Shown here in pieces: positions 6,455-7,680 of a stretch of 7,680 nucleotides of DNA (position 1 is its first letter; the number at the start of each line of letters is the position of its first letter). Made by a program: the position numbers and the translations under genes. This DNA is from Litorimonas sp963922935 (GTDB taxonomy: Bacteria > Pseudomonadota > Alphaproteobacteria > Caulobacterales > Maricaulaceae), in NCBI GenBank assembly GCA_963922935.1, contig CAWUKE010000105.1:1-7680 (forward strand), read 5' to 3'. Below the pieces are notes generated by a model. That model was not told where the DNA came from and searched no databases. It was given only the letters and a program-made list of their open reading frames with translations.

Positions 6455-7680
6455 ATGGAAAGTATCATTCAATGGGTCAACGGCGTCGTTTGGGGCTGGC
6501 CTATGCTGATTCTCTTGCTCGGCGCGGGGCTTTATTTGACGTTCGGTCTCCGCCTGATGTCGATCGTCAAAATTCCCTATGCGTTCAAGCAGCTCTTCCG
6601 CAAACGGGGCGCAAATACCGACGCGGGGGATGTCTCACCCTTCGCGGCGCTTATGACGGCCCTGTCTTCGACGATCGGAACCGGGAACATTGCTGGCGTG
6701 GCCGCCGCTATCGCGATTGGCGGTCCGGGTGCTGTTTTCTGGATGTGGATGACCGCAATCGTTGGCACGGCCACAAAGTTTTCTGAAGGCGTCTTGGCGG
6801 TTCGGTATCGCGAGATTGATAGCAACGGGAACCGCGTCGGTGGACCCATGTACTACATTAAGAACGGTCTTGGCTCAAAGTGGATGCCACTCGCCCTCGC
6901 CTTTGCGTTCTTTGGCATGTTTGCCAGCTGGGGCACTGGCAACTCCATCCAAGCTAACTCCGTCGCAGATGTTCTGAACAGCGAATATAATTTCTCGCCT
7001 TGGCTTACGGCCATCATTCTTGCTGGGGCTGCGGCGGCCGTTATCTTAGGCGGGATCAAACGTATCGGGGCTGTCGCCTCTAAGGTCGTGCCCTTTATGG
7101 CAGGCATGTATATCCTGCTCGGCCTTATCATCATCTTCATGAACTTCGGCAGTATCGGCGCCGCCTTTAGCCTGATTTTCAAAAGCGCCTTTGGCCTGCA
7201 AGAAGCCGGAACCGGCATTTCCATCGGCCTCTTAATGCTGGCCATGCGTATGGGTGTGGCGCGGGGTATTTTCTCAAATGAAGCGGGACAAGGATCTGCA
7301 CCGATTGCTCACGCCGCGGCGCAGAATAATGATCCCGTCAACCAAGGCACAATTGCTATGCTTGGCACAGTGATTGATACGCTTTTCGTCTGCACCATTA
7401 CGGCTCTGATTATTTTAACATCAGGCGTGGTTGCACCGGAATGTCTTGCTGGACCGGAAACCCTGGCGCAACTTGCGACAGGGACACAGCCTGCAGGCTG
7501 TGACACGGGGGCGCCTCTGACCAGTTCTGCTTTTGCCGCCAACTTTGGCGAACTGGGACGTCATGTAGTCCCTGTTGCGCTGACCATCTTCGCCTTCACG
7601 ACCATTCTCGGCTGGTCCTATTATGGCGAGCGCTGCGCGGCCTTTATGTTCAGCGAAAAGGCGATCTTCCCCTACCGCTT
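6455..7680 (+). CDS. Sodium:alanine/glycine symporter, AGCS family (3' end missing)
   Basis: The frame is open from ATG 6455 to the window edge (408 complete codons plus two bases), so the C-terminal part is missing; family members usually have about 450-550 residues. It encodes an inner-membrane transporter that brings in small neutral amino acids such as alanine or glycine with Na+ or H+. Family motifs are clear: ALSSTIGTGNIAGVAAAIA (69-87) followed by GGPGAVFWMW (89-98), GGPMYYIKNGLG (129-140), GTGNSIQANSV (160-170), MGVARGIFSNEAGQGSAPIAHAAA (266-289) and GWSYYGERC (386-394). Hydrophobic stretches fit multiple membrane helices, for example 15-33, 147-158, 183-200, 211-230 and 302-322. An extended loop (about 327-360) contains two Cys (330, 349). 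The gene is divergent from the aminotransferase, which would fit uptake of an amino acid that feeds transamination. The exact substrate cannot be told from sequence. Confidence 0.95.
   Translation, partial: MESIIQWVNGVVWGWPMLILLLGAGLYLTFGLRLMSIVKIPYAFKQLFRKRGANTDAGDVSPFAALMTALSSTIGTGNIAGVAAAIAIGGPGAVFWMWMTAIVGTATKFSEGVLAVRYREIDSNGNRVGGPMYYIKNGLGSKWMPLALAFAFFGMFASWGTGNSIQANSVADVLNSEYNFSPWLTAIILAGAAAAVILGGIKRIGAVASKVVPFMAGMYILLGLIIIFMNFGSIGAAFSLIFKSAFGLQEAGTGISIGLLMLAMRMGVARGIFSNEAGQGSAPIAHAAAQNNDPVNQGTIAMLGTVIDTLFVCTITALIILTSGVVAPECLAGPETLAQLATGTQPAGCDTGAPLTSSAFAANFGELGRHVVPVALTIFAFTTILGWSYYGERCAAFMFSEKAIFPYR
7485..7502. repeat. 18-bp perfect palindrome inside the symporter gene
   Basis: CACAGCCTGCAGGCTGTG reads identically on both strands and is centred between 7493 and 7494. 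It lies within the coding sequence for the polar loop between two membrane segments of the symporter (codons 344-350). It has no unpaired loop, so it is more like a dimeric-protein site than a transcription terminator, and no T-run follows. It may be chance. Confidence 0.8.

Noticed and set aside
6853..7542. Minus-strand open frames opposite the symporter.
   Set aside because: The compositions rich in Ala, Pro, Met and Ile are the antisense reading of membrane helices; the symporter frame accounts for the region.

Overview
The window comes from a bacterial chromosome of moderate GC content and contains ordinary, tightly packed, envelope- and amino-acid-related genes. The protein styles point to a Gram-negative alphaproteobacterium: a PPDHGA-type aromatic/aspartate aminotransferase, a Tat/lipobox lipoprotein with a +2 residue that is not Asp, and a LemA-DUF2207 pair. 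A marine, lower-GC lineage such as the Maricaulales/Hyphomonadaceae would fit, but that placement is an inference from memory of similar proteins, not something the sequence proves. I see no RNA genes, insertion sequences, CRISPR arrays, attachment sites or origins.

Layout. Positions 1-3204 (+) hold three closely spaced genes. The first is the 3' end of a LemA-family gene. It overlaps by one base (TAATG) a 570-residue DUF2207 membrane protein whose C-terminus is a glycine run ending in Trp. After 28 bases comes a 408-residue member of the former DUF917 (S-methyl-thiohydantoin desulfurase-like) family that carries a twin-arginine plus lipobox export signal. Its stop codon overlaps that of the convergent minus-strand gene. 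Positions 3201-6310 (-) hold, in transcription order, a class I aromatic/aspartate aminotransferase, an MscS-family mechanosensitive channel and a small MGMT-like protein in which the alkyl-acceptor cysteine motif is replaced. A 144-base divergent region (6311-6454) then leads to a plus-strand sodium:amino-acid symporter (AGCS family) that runs off the end of the window.

How the genes may work together. LemA and DUF2207 proteins are known neighbours in many bacteria and probably act together at the cell envelope, although neither has a settled biochemical role. The DUF917 lipoprotein may belong to the same transcript and would put a normally cytoplasmic enzyme family outside the inner membrane. 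The aminotransferase and the divergent amino-acid symporter plausibly share regulation around amino-acid use. The MscS channel and MGMT-like protein look like passengers of the aminotransferase transcript.

Nothing here is clearly a new multi-gene system. The best leads are the exported DUF917 enzyme, the catalytically altered MGMT-like protein, a 9-base inverted repeat that would cover the symporter's ribosome binding site, and an 18-base perfect palindrome inside the symporter gene.
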